Assembly (NCBI RefSeq): GCF_036013935.1
Contig: NZ_CP107902.1
Span: 1,769,001-1,833,000, forward strand
Direction: 5' to 3'
From: Streptomyces sp. NBC_00461
Lineage (GTDB): Bacteria > Actinomycetota > Actinomycetes > Streptomycetales > Streptomycetaceae
DNA length: 64,000 bases
Shown: positions 19,558 through 31,324 of the stretch, piece after piece
How the letters are laid out: every line of letters starts with the position of its first letter
Position numbering within the stretch: position 1 is the first letter of the stretch
Program-made: the position numbers and the translations under genes
Notes under the pieces: generated by a model
What the model saw: only the letters and a program-made list of their open reading frames with translations
Databases searched by the model: none
Told to the model about the DNA's origin: nothing

Positions 19558-20220
19558 TCAGCTGGTCCAGAAGTCCCACCAGCGGGTCAGGACGAGCATG
19601 CCGATGATGCCGACGTGCAGCACGGGCACGACCCAGGTGAACTCGCCGAAGAAGCTCTTCAGCCAGCGCGGGGCGGGCAGCAGGTCGTTGCGGACGTTGA
19701 ACGAGGTCACGTACCAGAACATCGTGATCGTCGCGACCCAGGCCAGGGAGCACCACAGGCACAGCGCGTTGATGCGGTAGAGCGACTGGAACTGGAGCCA
19801 GGTGCAGAAGGCCACGCCGAAGAGCGTGCCGAAGTTGAAGGTGAGCCAGTACCAGCGCGGGAAGCGGGCTCGGGTGAGCAGGCTCATGCCGACGCAGATC
19901 ACGATGCCGTAGCAGACCAGGCCGAGCATCGGGTTGGGGAAGCCGAAGGCGGCGGCCTGCTTCGACTCCATGACGCTGCCGCAGGAGACGACCGGGTTGA
20001 GGCTGCACCCCGGGGTGTACGACGTGCCCGCGACCTTGGCCTCGAGCAGCTTGAACTTGTCGGCCGTGATGACCCACGCGGCGAGCAGACCCGCTGCACC
20101 CGTGATCACCAGCAGGAGCGCGAACGCCCGGCTGCCGCCCACTGTGCGCGGTCCGGACGGGTCGTGATCCGGGGCGGGCTCGGGCTCGGTGGAGACGTCC
20201 TTGACAGTGGTCTTGCTCAT
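19558..20220 (-). CDS. Vitamin K epoxide reductase (VKOR) family disulfide-forming protein
   Basis: 220 aa from ATG 20220. Predicted polytopic membrane protein with five hydrophobic segments after a roughly 30-residue cytoplasmic lead. Loop cysteines C72 and C80 (GCSLNPVVSCGSVM) and the redox motif C154-L-W-C157 match bacterial VKORs that reoxidise DsbA-like proteins with menaquinone. No fused thioredoxin domain, so a separate partner is expected. Faces the divergent ABC/two-component operon. Confidence 0.92.
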   Translation of the reverse strand: MSKTTVKDVSTEPEPAPDHDPSGPRTVGGSRAFALLLVITGAAGLLAAWVITADKFKLLEAKVAGTSYTPGCSLNPVVSCGSVMESKQAAAFGFPNPMLGLVCYGIVICVGMSLLTRARFPRWYWLTFNFGTLFGVAFCTWLQFQSLYRINALCLWCSLAWVATITMFWYVTSFNVRNDLLPAPRWLKSFFGEFTWVVPVLHVGIIGMLVLTRWWDFWTS

Positions 20221-20290
20221 CACGCCGATTCCGTCTGCTTGAGAGTTGGACCTTCTTCGGGCAGGGGCCATTGTGCCGCACCGTGGCCAC

Positions 20291-20310
20291 TGTCCACCGT
20301 TCGGTGGACA
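20291..20310. promoter_or_regulatory. Palindromic candidate operator upstream of the ABC/two-component operon
   Basis: TGTCCACCG-TT-CGGTGGACA is a perfect 9+9 bp inverted repeat with a 2-bp centre, located 57 bp before the ABC ATPase start and 71 bp before the divergent VKOR gene. The size suits a dimeric regulator such as the NarL-type response regulator encoded at the end of the operon; which protein binds is inference. Confidence 0.6.
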
Positions 20311-20366
20311 TAAGGAAGTACGCACGGTCGTCCCTGAGCGTTCGGTTCCGGACGACGCTGGACGGC

Positions 20367-21233
20367 ATGACAGCACACGCGAACGATCTCGCGGTGGACG
20401 TACGGGGGCTGCGCAAGCAGTACGGGGACGTGACCGCCGTGGACGGCATCGATCTCAGGATCCGCAAGGGCGAGGTGTTCGGCCTGCTGGGACCCAACGG
20501 CGCGGGCAAGAGCACCACGGTGGAGATCCTCCAGGGCAACCGTTCCAGGGACGCGGGCGAGGTGTCGGTGCTCGGATCGGACCCGGCGACCGCCGCGCGC
20601 GCGTGGAGGTCGCGTGTCGGAATCGTCTGGCAGGACGAATCGGCACCCGCCGAGTTGACGGTGCGCGAGACCGTACGGCATTTCGCCCGCTACTACCCGC
20701 GTCCGCGGGACCCCGAGGAGGTCATCGGCCTGGTGGGGCTGGAGGCGAAGGCGGGCAGCCGGATCAAGGCGCTGTCGGGCGGCCAGCGCAGGCGTCTCGA
20801 TGTGGCCCTGGGGGTGATCGGCGATCCCGAGCTGCTGCTCCTGGACGAGCCGACGACCGGCTTCGACCCGGCGGCCCGACGCCAGTTCTGGGACCTGATC
20901 CGGCTCCTGTCCGACGAGGGCACGACCATCCTGCTGACCACGCACTACCTGGAGGAGGCGGAGGCGCTCGCCGACCGGCTCGCCGTCGTCGCCCGGGGCC
21001 AGGTCGTCGCCGAGGGCGAGCCGGCCGCCCTGCGGGAGCGGTACGGCACCGAGGCCACCGTCGAGTGGACCGAGCCCGACGGCGTCACCCGCACCGAGCG
21101 CACCGAGACGCCGACCCGGACCGTCGCCGAGCTGATGCACCGCTTCGACGGAGAGATCCCGGGCCTGAAGGTGACCCGGCCCACGCTGGAGGACGTCTAC
21201 CTCCGGCTGACCGGACAGGAGGACGCGCGATGA
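20367..21233 (+). CDS. ABC exporter ATP-binding subunit
   Basis: 288 aa from ATG 20367 (MTAHANDLAVDVRG). Single nucleotide-binding domain with Walker A LGPNGAGKST, signature LSGGQRRRLD, Walker B LLLLDEPTTGFDP and the H-loop TTHYLEEAE. The degenerate 'GFDP' and the C-terminal tail are typical of DrrA/CcmA-type drug or lipid exporters. First gene of a four-gene block in which each start overlaps the previous stop by 4 nt (ATGA/GTGA). Confidence 0.95.
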   Translation: MTAHANDLAVDVRGLRKQYGDVTAVDGIDLRIRKGEVFGLLGPNGAGKSTTVEILQGNRSRDAGEVSVLGSDPATAARAWRSRVGIVWQDESAPAELTVRETVRHFARYYPRPRDPEEVIGLVGLEAKAGSRIKALSGGQRRRLDVALGVIGDPELLLLDEPTTGFDPAARRQFWDLIRLLSDEGTTILLTTHYLEEAEALADRLAVVARGQVVAEGEPAALRERYGTEATVEWTEPDGVTRTERTETPTRTVAELMHRFDGEIPGLKVTRPTLEDVYLRLTGQEDAR

Positions 21234-22075
21234 CCACGACCGCAGTGCGGACCCGGACCGAGCCGTCCGCCGAACGACTGCCCGGGGCATGGGGGCTGGG
21301 ACTGCGGCGAGGTGCCCTGGAGATCAAACAGTTCTTCCGGCAGCGCGACCAGGTGGTGTTCACGTTCGCGTTCCCGGTCGTGTTCCTGTTCCTGTTCGCG
21401 TCGATCTTCCACGACGCCGTCCACGGCTCGGGTGTCACCGCATCCCAGCTGTACGTCCCCGCGATGATGGCCTCCGGCATCATGTCGACCAGTTTCCAGT
21501 CGCTGGGCATCTCCATCGCGGTCGAGCGGGACGAGAAGGTGCTGCGCCGGCTGCGCGGTACCCCGATGCCTCCGTCCGCCTACTTCCTGGGCAAGATCTG
21601 GCTGGTTCTGTTCACCGGCGTGTTGGAGACGGCGATCCTGCTGGTCGTCGGCACCACCTTGTACGACGTCGATCTGCCGTCGGACGGGTCCCGTTGGTTC
21701 GACTTCGCCTGGATCTTCGTGCTCGGGCTGACGGGGTGCGCCCTGCTGGGCATCGCGATCAGTTCGCTGCCCGGGTCGGCGAAGAGCGCCAGCTCGGTCG
21801 TCGTACTCCCCTTCCTGGTCCTGCAGTTCATCTCCGGGGTGTACATCTCCGTCGACACCATCCCGGACTGGATGCTGAACATCGGCGCGCTGTTCCCGCT
21901 GAAGTGGCTGTGCCAGGGCCTGCGCGGTGTGTTCCTGCCCGACTCGGCACGGGTGCTGGAGCAGGCGGGGAGCTGGGAGTTCGGGCGCATCGCGCTGGTG
22001 CTGGCCGCCTGGTGCGTCGGAGGATTGGTGCTGTGTCTGCTGACGTTTCGCTGGAAGGACCGGCGCACCGGGTGA
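21230..22075 (+). CDS. ABC-2 type exporter permease
   Basis: 281 aa with six predicted membrane segments (VVFTFAFPVVFLFLFASIF, then five more) in the ABC2_membrane family, like DrrB or the LnrMN permeases of Bacillus. The ERDEKVLRRLRGTPMP motif after the second segment is the usual coupling loop. It partners with the preceding ATPase; substrate probably a lipophilic drug, antibiotic or lipid, not determinable here. Confidence 0.92.
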   Translation: MTTTAVRTRTEPSAERLPGAWGLGLRRGALEIKQFFRQRDQVVFTFAFPVVFLFLFASIFHDAVHGSGVTASQLYVPAMMASGIMSTSFQSLGISIAVERDEKVLRRLRGTPMPPSAYFLGKIWLVLFTGVLETAILLVVGTTLYDVDLPSDGSRWFDFAWIFVLGLTGCALLGIAISSLPGSAKSASSVVVLPFLVLQFISGVYISVDTIPDWMLNIGALFPLKWLCQGLRGVFLPDSARVLEQAGSWEFGRIALVLAAWCVGGLVLCLLTFRWKDRRTG

Positions 22076-23271
22076 GCGGTGCCGGGACCGCGCGCGGTGC
22101 GGATGCCTGGGATCGGTCGATCCGACTGTGGGACGCGTACTTCGCGGTCGCCTGGGCGGCCACCCTGACCTTCGTGCTGGCCGCACCGCATCCCGGATGG
22201 CTCGTCCGGGCGGTGGCCGCCGGGCTGCTCGTGCCGATGGTGCCCTGGTACGTGGCAGTCGGGCGGCCGCTCCTGCCCGAGGGCTCGCCGGACGAGCGGC
22301 GGGCGCTGAGCTACCTCACGGGGGCGATGGTGCTGTACCTGCCGTCAGCGGTGCTGGTGAGCGAGTCACGGCTGCTGGTGTTCGCTCTCATCCCCCAGTG
22401 CTTCATGACGCTGGGCGTGCGCAGGGCACTGGCCGCGGTCACGGTGGTCAACCTCGTTCCGCTGGTCGGCTGGGCGCTGTTGTGGCGGCCCGGTGCGGAG
22501 GACGTGTTCGCCAACTCCGTGTCCACCGCCGTCACTCTGGTCTTCGCGATGATGATCGGCAGCTGGATCATCCGCATCATCGAACAGAGCGTGGAGCGGT
22601 CGGAGTTGATCGCCGAGCTGGACGCCAGCCGCCACGAGGTGTCCCGTCTCTCGGCCGCGCACGGCGCCCTCACCGAGCGCGAACGCATGGCCCGCGAGAT
22701 CCACGACACCCTCGCACAGGGCTTCACCAGCCTGTTGATGCTGGTCCAGGCGGTGGAGGCCGAACTCGACCACGACGTCCCGCAGGTCCGCCGGCATCTG
22801 GCCCTGATGGACGAGACGGCCCGGCAGAACCTCGCCGAGGCCCGTGCCCTGGTCGCCGGGGCGGCGCCCGCCGACCTGAACGGAACGTCCCTGCCGGACG
22901 CGCTGCGCCGCCTCGCGGCGCGCCACGAGGCCACACTGGACGTGACCGGGCCCGTGCGCCCGCTGCCGGCCGCTCCTGAGGTGGTGGCGCTGCGTTCCTG
23001 CCAGGAGGCCCTGGCGAACGCCCGTAAGCACGCGGGGGGTTCGGCCGCCGTAGGCATCGCGCTGGCGTACTCCGAGGACGCGCTCACCGTGTCCGTACGG
23101 GACGACGGCCGCGGCTTCGACCCCGGTTCACCCTGCGACGGCTACGGTCTCGCGGGGCTGCGTTCCCGGGTCATCGAGGTGGGCGGAACGGCGCAGATCC
23201 GCAGCACACCGGGCGACGGCACGACGGTGACCGTACGCCTGCCCGTCTCTTCCCCGAGGAGCTCGTCGTGA
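22072..23271 (+). CDS. Sensor histidine kinase, HisKA_3 (NarL/DesK type)
   Basis: 399 aa. About six N-terminal membrane segments with almost no extracytoplasmic domain, a linker helix, then a HisKA_3 dimerisation domain with phospho-acceptor His211 (REIHDTLAQGF) and an HATPase_c domain (ALANARKHAG, DDGRGFDP, GYGLAGLRSR). Intramembrane-sensing kinases of this kind detect cell-envelope or membrane-active compounds. GTG start at 22072 overlaps the permease stop. Confidence 0.93.
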   Translation: MSGAGTARGADAWDRSIRLWDAYFAVAWAATLTFVLAAPHPGWLVRAVAAGLLVPMVPWYVAVGRPLLPEGSPDERRALSYLTGAMVLYLPSAVLVSESRLLVFALIPQCFMTLGVRRALAAVTVVNLVPLVGWALLWRPGAEDVFANSVSTAVTLVFAMMIGSWIIRIIEQSVERSELIAELDASRHEVSRLSAAHGALTERERMAREIHDTLAQGFTSLLMLVQAVEAELDHDVPQVRRHLALMDETARQNLAEARALVAGAAPADLNGTSLPDALRRLAARHEATLDVTGPVRPLPAAPEVVALRSCQEALANARKHAGGSAAVGIALAYSEDALTVSVRDDGRGFDPGSPCDGYGLAGLRSRVIEVGGTAQIRSTPGDGTTVTVRLPVSSPRSSS

Positions 23272-23894
23272 TCCGGATCGTCCTCGCCGACGACCATCCC
23301 GTCGTACGGGAGGGCCTGCGGGCGATGCTCAGTGCCGAGCCCGATCTGGACGTCGTCGCCGATGCGGCGAGCGGGCCGCAGGCGGAGGCGTTGGCGGCCG
23401 AACTCCGGCCCGACATCGTGCTCATGGACCTGCGGATGCCGGGCGGCGGGGGCGTCGACTCCATCGTGCGGATGGGCGAGGCCGGGCTGTCGTGCCGGGT
23501 GATCGTCCTGACGACGTACGAGACGGACCGGGACATCCTGCGAGCGGTCGAGGCCGGCGCGGCGGGTTACCTGCTCAAGGACATGCCACGGGGTGAGCTG
23601 GCGGAGGCGGTGCGGGCGGCCGCGCGTGGCGAGACCGTGCTCGCGCCGTCGGTGGCGGCGCGGCTGGTGGACCGGCTGCGTACGAAACCGGAGCGGCCGC
23701 GGCTCTCGGAGCGGGAGACGGCGGTTCTGCGGCTGGTGGCGGAGGGCTGCACGAACGCGGAGATCGGCCGGCGTCTGTTCATCGGCGAGTCGACGGTGAA
23801 GACCCATCTCCTGCGCGCCTTCGGCAAGTTGGGGGTCGACGACCGGACGGCGGCGGTGACGAGTGCGATGCGCTTCGGGCTGCTCGACCCATGA
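23268..23894 (+). CDS. NarL/FixJ-family response regulator
   Basis: 208 aa. Receiver domain with D8, D9, phospho-acceptor D54 (VLMDLRMP), T82 and K104, then a LuxR-type HTH (LSERETAVLRLVAEGCTNAEIGRRL). Start GTG 23268 overlaps the kinase stop. Likely controls the exporter operon through the palindrome at 20291-20310, as in linearmycin-response LnrJK systems. Confidence 0.95.
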   Translation: MIRIVLADDHPVVREGLRAMLSAEPDLDVVADAASGPQAEALAAELRPDIVLMDLRMPGGGGVDSIVRMGEAGLSCRVIVLTTYETDRDILRAVEAGAAGYLLKDMPRGELAEAVRAAARGETVLAPSVAARLVDRLRTKPERPRLSERETAVLRLVAEGCTNAEIGRRLFIGESTVKTHLLRAFGKLGVDDRTAAVTSAMRFGLLDP

Positions 23895-23934
23895 CGAGGG
23901 CGCCGGGTGCCCCTGCGGGCATCCGGCGCCCTCG
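23895..23934. terminator. Bidirectional hairpin between the two-component operon and hisS
   Basis: Arms 23895-23912 and 23917-23934 pair over 18 positions with one G-T-type mismatch and a CTGC loop. It lies between convergent stop codons (23894 and 23965). Confidence 0.8.
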
Positions 23935-23964
23935 ACGACGTGAAGGACGGGCGGGACGGACGGG

Positions 23965-25227
23965 CTAGCCGAGCCGGGACTCCAGCTCCGCCACGATCTC
24001 GTTCACCCCGACCGCCGTCTGCTCGCCGGACTCCATGTCCTTGAGCTGGACGACGCCCTCGGCGAGGTCGCGTTCACCGGCGACGATCGTGTAGCGGGCG
24101 CCGCTGCGGTTGGCGTTCTTCATGGCGCCCTTGAGGCCCTTGGCGCCATAGGAGAAGTCGGTGGCGATGCCGAGCTTGCGCAGTTCGGTGACCTTGGCGA
24201 ACAGGACGCGGCGGGCCTCCTCGCCGAGCGGGACCGCGAACACGCTGGTCGTGGAGGGGAGTTCGAGCTCGACGCCCTCCGCCTCCAGCGCCAGGACCGT
24301 GCGGTCGACGCCGAGGGCCCAGCCGACGGACGGCAGCTCGGGGCCGCCGATCATCTCCGACAGCCCGTCGTAACGGCCGCCGCCGCCCACGGCGGACTGG
24401 GAACCCAGACCGTCGTGGACGAACTCGAAGGTCGTACGGGTGTAGTAGTCCAGGCCGCGCACCAGCTTGGGATCGTCCTCGAAGGCGACGCCCGCCGCCG
24501 TGATCAGCTCCCGGACCTCCTCGTGGTACGCCTTGCAGGCGTCGCAGAGGTAGTCGCGCAGCAGCGGCGCGTCCCCGAGCTGCTTCTGGACCGACTCGCG
24601 CTTGTCGTCCAGGACGCGCAGCGGGTTGATCTCGGCGCGGCGCAGGGTGTCCTCGTCCAGGTCCAGGCCGCGCAGGAAGTCCTGCAGGGCCGCCCGGTAC
24701 ACCGGACGGCACTCCCTGTCGCCCAGGCTGTTGAGCAGGATGCGGAAGTTCCTGAGGCCCAGCGAGCGGTACGCCTGGTCGGCCAGGATGATCAGCTCGG
24801 CGTCGAGCGCCGGGTCCTCCGCGCCGATCGCCTCGGCGCCCACCTGCGAGAAGTGCCGGTAGCGGCCCTTCTGGGGGCGCTCGTAGCGGTAGTAGGAGCC
24901 CGAGTACCAGAGCTTGACCGGGAGGTTGCCCAGCTTGTGCAGGTTGGCCTCCAGCGCCGCGCGCAGCACGGAGGCGGTGCCCTCGGGGCGCAGCGCGAGC
25001 CTGTCGCCGCCCTTGGTCTCGAAGGCGTACATCTCCTTGGTCACGATGTCGGTGGACTCGCCGACACCGCGCGCGAACAGCTCGACGTTCTCGAAGCCGG
25101 GCGTCTCGATGTAGCCGTAGCCGGAGTTGCGCAGCGGTGCGGCGATCGCCTCGCGGACCGCCAGGAACTTGGCGCTGTCCGGCGGGATCAGGTCGTACGT
25201 GCCCTTGGGGGCCTTGAAGGTGCTCAC
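23965..25227 (-). CDS. hisS: Histidyl-tRNA synthetase
   Basis: 420 aa, class II synthetase. Motif 2 appears in the [27 protein letters not shown] region (key residues R-x-E...GR-R-F-Q), the histidine-A loop as [14 protein letters not shown], and a C-terminal anticodon-binding domain ([21 protein letters not shown]). Starts at GTG 25227 with [14 protein letters not shown], 11 nt after the upstream hydrolase gene, so probably co-transcribed with it. Confidence 0.97.
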   Translation of the reverse strand: MSTFKAPKGTYDLIPPDSAKFLAVREAIAAPLRNSGYGYIETPGFENVELFARGVGESTDIVTKEMYAFETKGGDRLALRPEGTASVLRAALEANLHKLGNLPVKLWYSGSYYRYERPQKGRYRHFSQVGAEAIGAEDPALDAELIILADQAYRSLGLRNFRILLNSLGDRECRPVYRAALQDFLRGLDLDEDTLRRAEINPLRVLDDKRESVQKQLGDAPLLRDYLCDACKAYHEEVRELITAAGVAFEDDPKLVRGLDYYTRTTFEFVHDGLGSQSAVGGGGRYDGLSEMIGGPELPSVGWALGVDRTVLALEAEGVELELPSTTSVFAVPLGEEARRVLFAKVTELRKLGIATDFSYGAKGLKGAMKNANRSGARYTIVAGERDLAEGVVQLKDMESGEQTAVGVNEIVAELESRLG

Positions 25228-25238
25228 GGAAGGTCTCG

Positions 25239-25949
25239 TCACATTCCTCGTCGGGGAGCGTCGGCGCCGGCTCCCTGGCCGGCGGCCACCTGCCGCAGAT
25301 ACGGGTTGGCGGCGCGCTCCTGGCCGATGGTCGTCTGGGGGCCGTGGCCGGACAGCACCACGGTCGAGTCCTCGAGCGGCAGGCACACGCGGGCCAGCGA
25401 GTCGAGCATCTCGGCCATGTCGCCGCCGGGCAGGTCGGTGCGTCCGATGGAGCCGGCGAACAGCAGATCCCCGGAGAAGAACACGGAAGGGATCTCCGTG
25501 GTCTCGGGCATCCGGAAGGTCACCGACCCCTTGGTATGTCCGGGCGCATGCGCGACGGACAGCTCCAGACCCGCGAGCGAGAGCCGCGCGCCATCGGTCA
25601 GCTCCTTGACGTCGTCCGGCTCCCCCACCGTGAGCTCGCCCATCAGCGGCATCCCGATGGATCGGCCGAGCGCCTTCTCCGGGTCCGCCAGCATGTAGCG
25701 GTCCTCGGGGTGGATCCACGCCGGCACGTCATGCGCGCCGCACACCGGGACGACCGAGGCCACATGGTCGATGTGGCCGTGGGTGAGGACGACGGCGACG
25801 GGCTTGAGCCGATGCTTCTTCAGCGCTTCCTCGACGCCTTGGGCGGCCTGATGGCCCGGGTCGATGATCACGCACTCCTCTCCGGCGGCGGGGGCGACGA
25901 GATAACAGTTCGTCCCCCAGGCCCCGGCGGGGAACCCGGCAATGAGCAC
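25239..25949 (-). CDS. Metallo-beta-lactamase-fold hydrolase (glyoxalase II-like)
   Basis: 236 aa. Metal-binding motif THGHIDH near residue 57, with further ligands in HAPGHTKGS (His), SGDLLF (Asp) and SGHGPQT (His). Closest to the small YcbL/glyoxalase II-like hydrolases often encoded next to hisS in actinobacteria. Substrate unproven. GTG start at 25949 with AAGGA 7 nt upstream; divergent from the cyclophilin gene. Confidence 0.9.
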   Translation of the reverse strand: MLIAGFPAGAWGTNCYLVAPAAGEECVIIDPGHQAAQGVEEALKKHRLKPVAVVLTHGHIDHVASVVPVCGAHDVPAWIHPEDRYMLADPEKALGRSIGMPLMGELTVGEPDDVKELTDGARLSLAGLELSVAHAPGHTKGSVTFRMPETTEIPSVFFSGDLLFAGSIGRTDLPGGDMAEMLDSLARVCLPLEDSTVVLSGHGPQTTIGQERAANPYLRQVAAGQGAGADAPRRGM

Positions 25950-26139
25950 GATCGTCCTTCGTTGTGTCGATACGGGCAGCCGCTGCAGCTGTGAACGAAT
26001 GGCTGCAGCCTCTGCCAGAGCCTACCGGCGCTGCCGAATCCTCAGCGAACCCATATACGGTACGGGGCACACGCAGGCGGTCGACTCACAAGACGCACGC
26101 GCCCCAGTCGACGTACGAGACGCACGAGGAGAAAACCCG

Positions 26140-26985
26140 GTGGTCACCCAGGAACAGCGGAAGCGTCAGCTCGCCCGGGAGAAGTTCTTGCGCCAGCAAC
26201 AGCGGCGCACGGCCGCGCGCCGCAAGGCGAACATGCGCAACTCGGTGATCGCGTCGGTGCTCGGCGTGGTCGTGATCGGCAGCGTCGCGCTCTACACGAC
26301 CGGTGCGCTCAAGGACGACGGCAAGGCCAAGGCGAGCCCGCAGACGACGCCCAGCGCGCCCCCGACCAGCAAGGCGCCGGACCCGTGCGCGAAGCCGGCC
26401 AAGGGCTCGGTGAAGAAGCTGAGCTGGAAGAAGGAGCCGGCGCTGACCATCGACAAGTCGGCGAAGTACACGATGGATCTCGCCACGACGTGCGGTGACA
26501 TAGACATCGCGCTGAACGCGTCGGCGGCGCCGCACACCGTCAACTCGTTCAACTTCCTTGTCGGCAAGGGCTACTTGGACCACACCAAGTGCCACCGGCT
26601 GGTCCCCCAGGGCATCTACGTCCTGCAGTGCGGCGACCCCACGGCCACCGGCACGGGCGGTCCCGGCTACACGATTCCGGACGAGAACCTCAAGGACAAG
26701 GTCCTCAAGGGGCAGGTGTACCCGGCGGGCACGGTCGCGATGGCCAACCAGTACAACGCTCAGACGAAGCAGGGCCGCAACAGCGGCGGCAGCCAGTTCT
26801 TCCTCGTCTACCAGGACAGTCCGCTGCCGGCCGACTACACCCCGTTCGGCACGATTTCCAAGGCGGGCATGAAGGTTCTCAAGAAGATCGCCGCCGCCGG
26901 AGCCCAGGCCGCGGACCCCACGACGGGCAACACGGCACCGAACGCGACCGTGGTGATCAACAAGGCGACGGTCACCAAATCCTGA
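26140..26985 (+). CDS. Membrane-anchored cyclophilin-type peptidyl-prolyl isomerase
   Basis: 281 aa from GTG 26140, which has GAGGAG 8 nt upstream. N-terminal positively charged cytoplasmic stretch, one membrane segment (about residues 34-52, SVIASVLGVVVIGSVALYT), a Ser/Pro/Thr linker and an extracytoplasmic cyclophilin domain (FNFLVGKGYLDHTKCHRLV, NSGGSQFFLVY, FGTISKAGMKVL). The active-site arginine of classical cyclophilins (FHR) corresponds to CHRL here. Likely folds secreted proteins. Confidence 0.93.
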   Translation: MVTQEQRKRQLAREKFLRQQQRRTAARRKANMRNSVIASVLGVVVIGSVALYTTGALKDDGKAKASPQTTPSAPPTSKAPDPCAKPAKGSVKKLSWKKEPALTIDKSAKYTMDLATTCGDIDIALNASAAPHTVNSFNFLVGKGYLDHTKCHRLVPQGIYVLQCGDPTATGTGGPGYTIPDENLKDKVLKGQVYPAGTVAMANQYNAQTKQGRNSGGSQFFLVYQDSPLPADYTPFGTISKAGMKVLKKIAAAGAQAADPTTGNTAPNATVVINKATVTKS

Positions 26986-27120
26986 GCGTCAAGTGCGGAA
27001 TTTCGGTCGCGCGGGATGCGGACAGGCAACCCGCCGGTCGCCTATGTTGGCCGTGACGAAACTGTGGACGATGCCCGGGGGCAGTGAGGCCCTTCGCAGG
27101 CATCATGTGGAGGAGGCGCT

Positions 27121-28350
27121 GTGAGCAGCGACCCGTGGGGCCGCGTCGACGAGACGGGGACCGTGTACGTGCGTACGGCCGACGGCGAGCAGGTCGTCGG
27201 TTCCTGGCAGGCCGGCTCCCCTGAGGAGGCGTTGGCCTACTTCGAGCGCAAGTACGAGGGCCTGGTTGTCGAGATCGGCCTCCTCGAGAAGCGAGTGAAG
27301 ACCACCGACCTGTCCGCGAAGGACGCGCAGACCGCCATCGACCACATCCGCGAGCAGGTCGACGCGCACCACGCGGTCGGCGACCTGGCCGCCCTGCGGA
27401 CTCGTCTGGACAAGCTGGTCCAGACGGTCGATGCGCGTCGTGAGGAGCGCAAGCAGCAGCGGGCGAAGCAGTCGGACGAGGCGCGGCACGCCAAGGAGGA
27501 CCTGGTCACCGAGGCGGAGCAGCTGGCGCAGTCCGACCAGTGGCGGTCGGCCGGTGAGCGGCTGCGGGCGCTGGTGGACACCTGGAAGGGTCTGCCGCGC
27601 CTGGACCGCAAGTCGGACGACGAGCTGTGGCACCGCTTCTCGCATGCCCGGTCGGCGTTCTCCAAGCGTCGCAAGGCCCACTTCGCTTCGCTGGACGCGC
27701 AGCGCGAGGAGGCCCGCAGGACGAAGGAGCGGCTGGTCGCCGAGGCCGAGGCGCTGTCCGGTTCGACGGACTGGGGTCCTACGGCGGCGCGCTACCGCGA
27801 CCTGATGACGGAGTGGAAGGCCGCGGGCCGCGCCCAGCGTGAGCACGAGGACGACCTGTGGAACCGCTTCCGCGGCGCCCAGGACGTGTTCTTCGCCGCC
27901 CGCAGCTCGGTCTTCGCCGAGCGGGACGCCGAACAGTCGGAGAACCTGAAGCTCAAGGAGGAGCTGGCCGGGGAGGCCGAGAAGATCCTCCCGGTCACGG
28001 ATCTGAAGGCGGCACGCGCCGCGTTCCGCTCGATCAACGAGCGGTGGGAGGCCATCGGCCATGTGCCGCGTGACGCCCGGCCGAAGGTCGAGGGCCGGAT
28101 GCACGCCGTCGAGCGCGCCATCCAGGAGGCCGAGGAGTCCGAGTGGCGCCGGACGAACCCGGAGGCACGCGCGCGTGCCGAGGGTCTGACCGGCCAGCTC
28201 CAGGCGGCCGTGGACAAGCTGCGGGGCCAGATCGAGCAGGCCAGGGCCCAGGGCAACAACTCCAGGGCCGACAAGCTCGAGCGGGAGCTGGAGGGCCGCC
28301 AGGCGCTCCTGGACCAGGCGCTCAAGGGCCTGCACGAGTTCGGCGGCTGA
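27121..28350 (+). CDS. DUF349 helical-repeat protein
   Basis: 409 aa, highly charged and alpha-helical. Three DUF349 repeats are visible (WRSAGERLRALVDTWKG, WGPTAARYRDLMTEWKAAG, LKAARAAFRSINERWEAIG), with coiled-coil stretches before and after. GTG start at 27121 behind GGAGGAGGCGCT. Function unknown; the gene is a regular neighbour of relA in actinobacteria, convergent with it here. Confidence 0.9.
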   Translation: MSSDPWGRVDETGTVYVRTADGEQVVGSWQAGSPEEALAYFERKYEGLVVEIGLLEKRVKTTDLSAKDAQTAIDHIREQVDAHHAVGDLAALRTRLDKLVQTVDARREERKQQRAKQSDEARHAKEDLVTEAEQLAQSDQWRSAGERLRALVDTWKGLPRLDRKSDDELWHRFSHARSAFSKRRKAHFASLDAQREEARRTKERLVAEAEALSGSTDWGPTAARYRDLMTEWKAAGRAQREHEDDLWNRFRGAQDVFFAARSSVFAERDAEQSENLKLKEELAGEAEKILPVTDLKAARAAFRSINERWEAIGHVPRDARPKVEGRMHAVERAIQEAEESEWRRTNPEARARAEGLTGQLQAAVDKLRGQIEQARAQGNNSRADKLERELEGRQALLDQALKGLHEFGG

Positions 28351-28377
28351 CAGGCGGCTGACAGGCTGACGAGACCC

Positions 28378-28418
28378 AAGGAAAGGGCCCCGTACCTCGG
28401 GTACGGGGCCCTTTCCTT
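28378..28418. terminator. Bidirectional terminator between the DUF349 gene and relA
   Basis: Perfect 19-bp stem (28378-28396 with 28400-28418) and 3-nt loop; the outer arms give AAGGAAA/TTTCCTT, supplying a short T tract on both strands. Confidence 0.9.
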
Positions 28419-28450
28419 GCGCGTGTATCCCTTACGGCTCCATACCGCCT

Positions 28451-31021
<2,571 letters not shown>

Positions 31022-31172
31022 GAGGACTCCTCGTGCGCGATCCGGGTCCCCCGGTCAGGCTCCGGAGACCCCATGGTAGCGATCCTGGGCCGCAGGATCG
31101 CCTTCAGGCCACTGTGAGGACCGTCTACCCACGAAACAGAAGAGGCACCTGCCGGATTCCCGAGCACGGCTT

Positions 31173-31263
31173 CGGGGTGAGGTGGGGGTGTCTTGGGGGT
31201 GACGGGGGGTTGGCGGGGGTGGGGTGCGGGGGTGGGGGGAGGCGCGGGCGCCGGGGGGGGGGT
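31173..31263 (+). other. Strongly G-rich tract upstream of relA
   Basis: About 90 bp with at least nine runs of four or more G on the plus strand, including a run of about ten G at 31253-31262. Such spacing can form several alternative G-quadruplexes. It lies 150-240 bp upstream of relA, on its template strand, and next to the IS110 element. No coding frame is supported. Confidence 0.75.
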
Positions 31264-31291
31264 GCCTCTATGTCCTTCGTCAAGGCACCCC
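31259..31291 (-). repeat. Inverted repeat downstream of the IS110 transposase gene
   Basis: GGGGTGCCT (31259-31267) pairs with AGGCACCCC (31283-31291) around a 15-nt loop, starting 33 nt after the transposase stop. Could be a terminator or mark the right end of the element. Confidence 0.6.
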
Positions 31292-31324
31292 TGTCGGGTT
31301 TGGGGTGATTCGGTCTTGCTGGGG

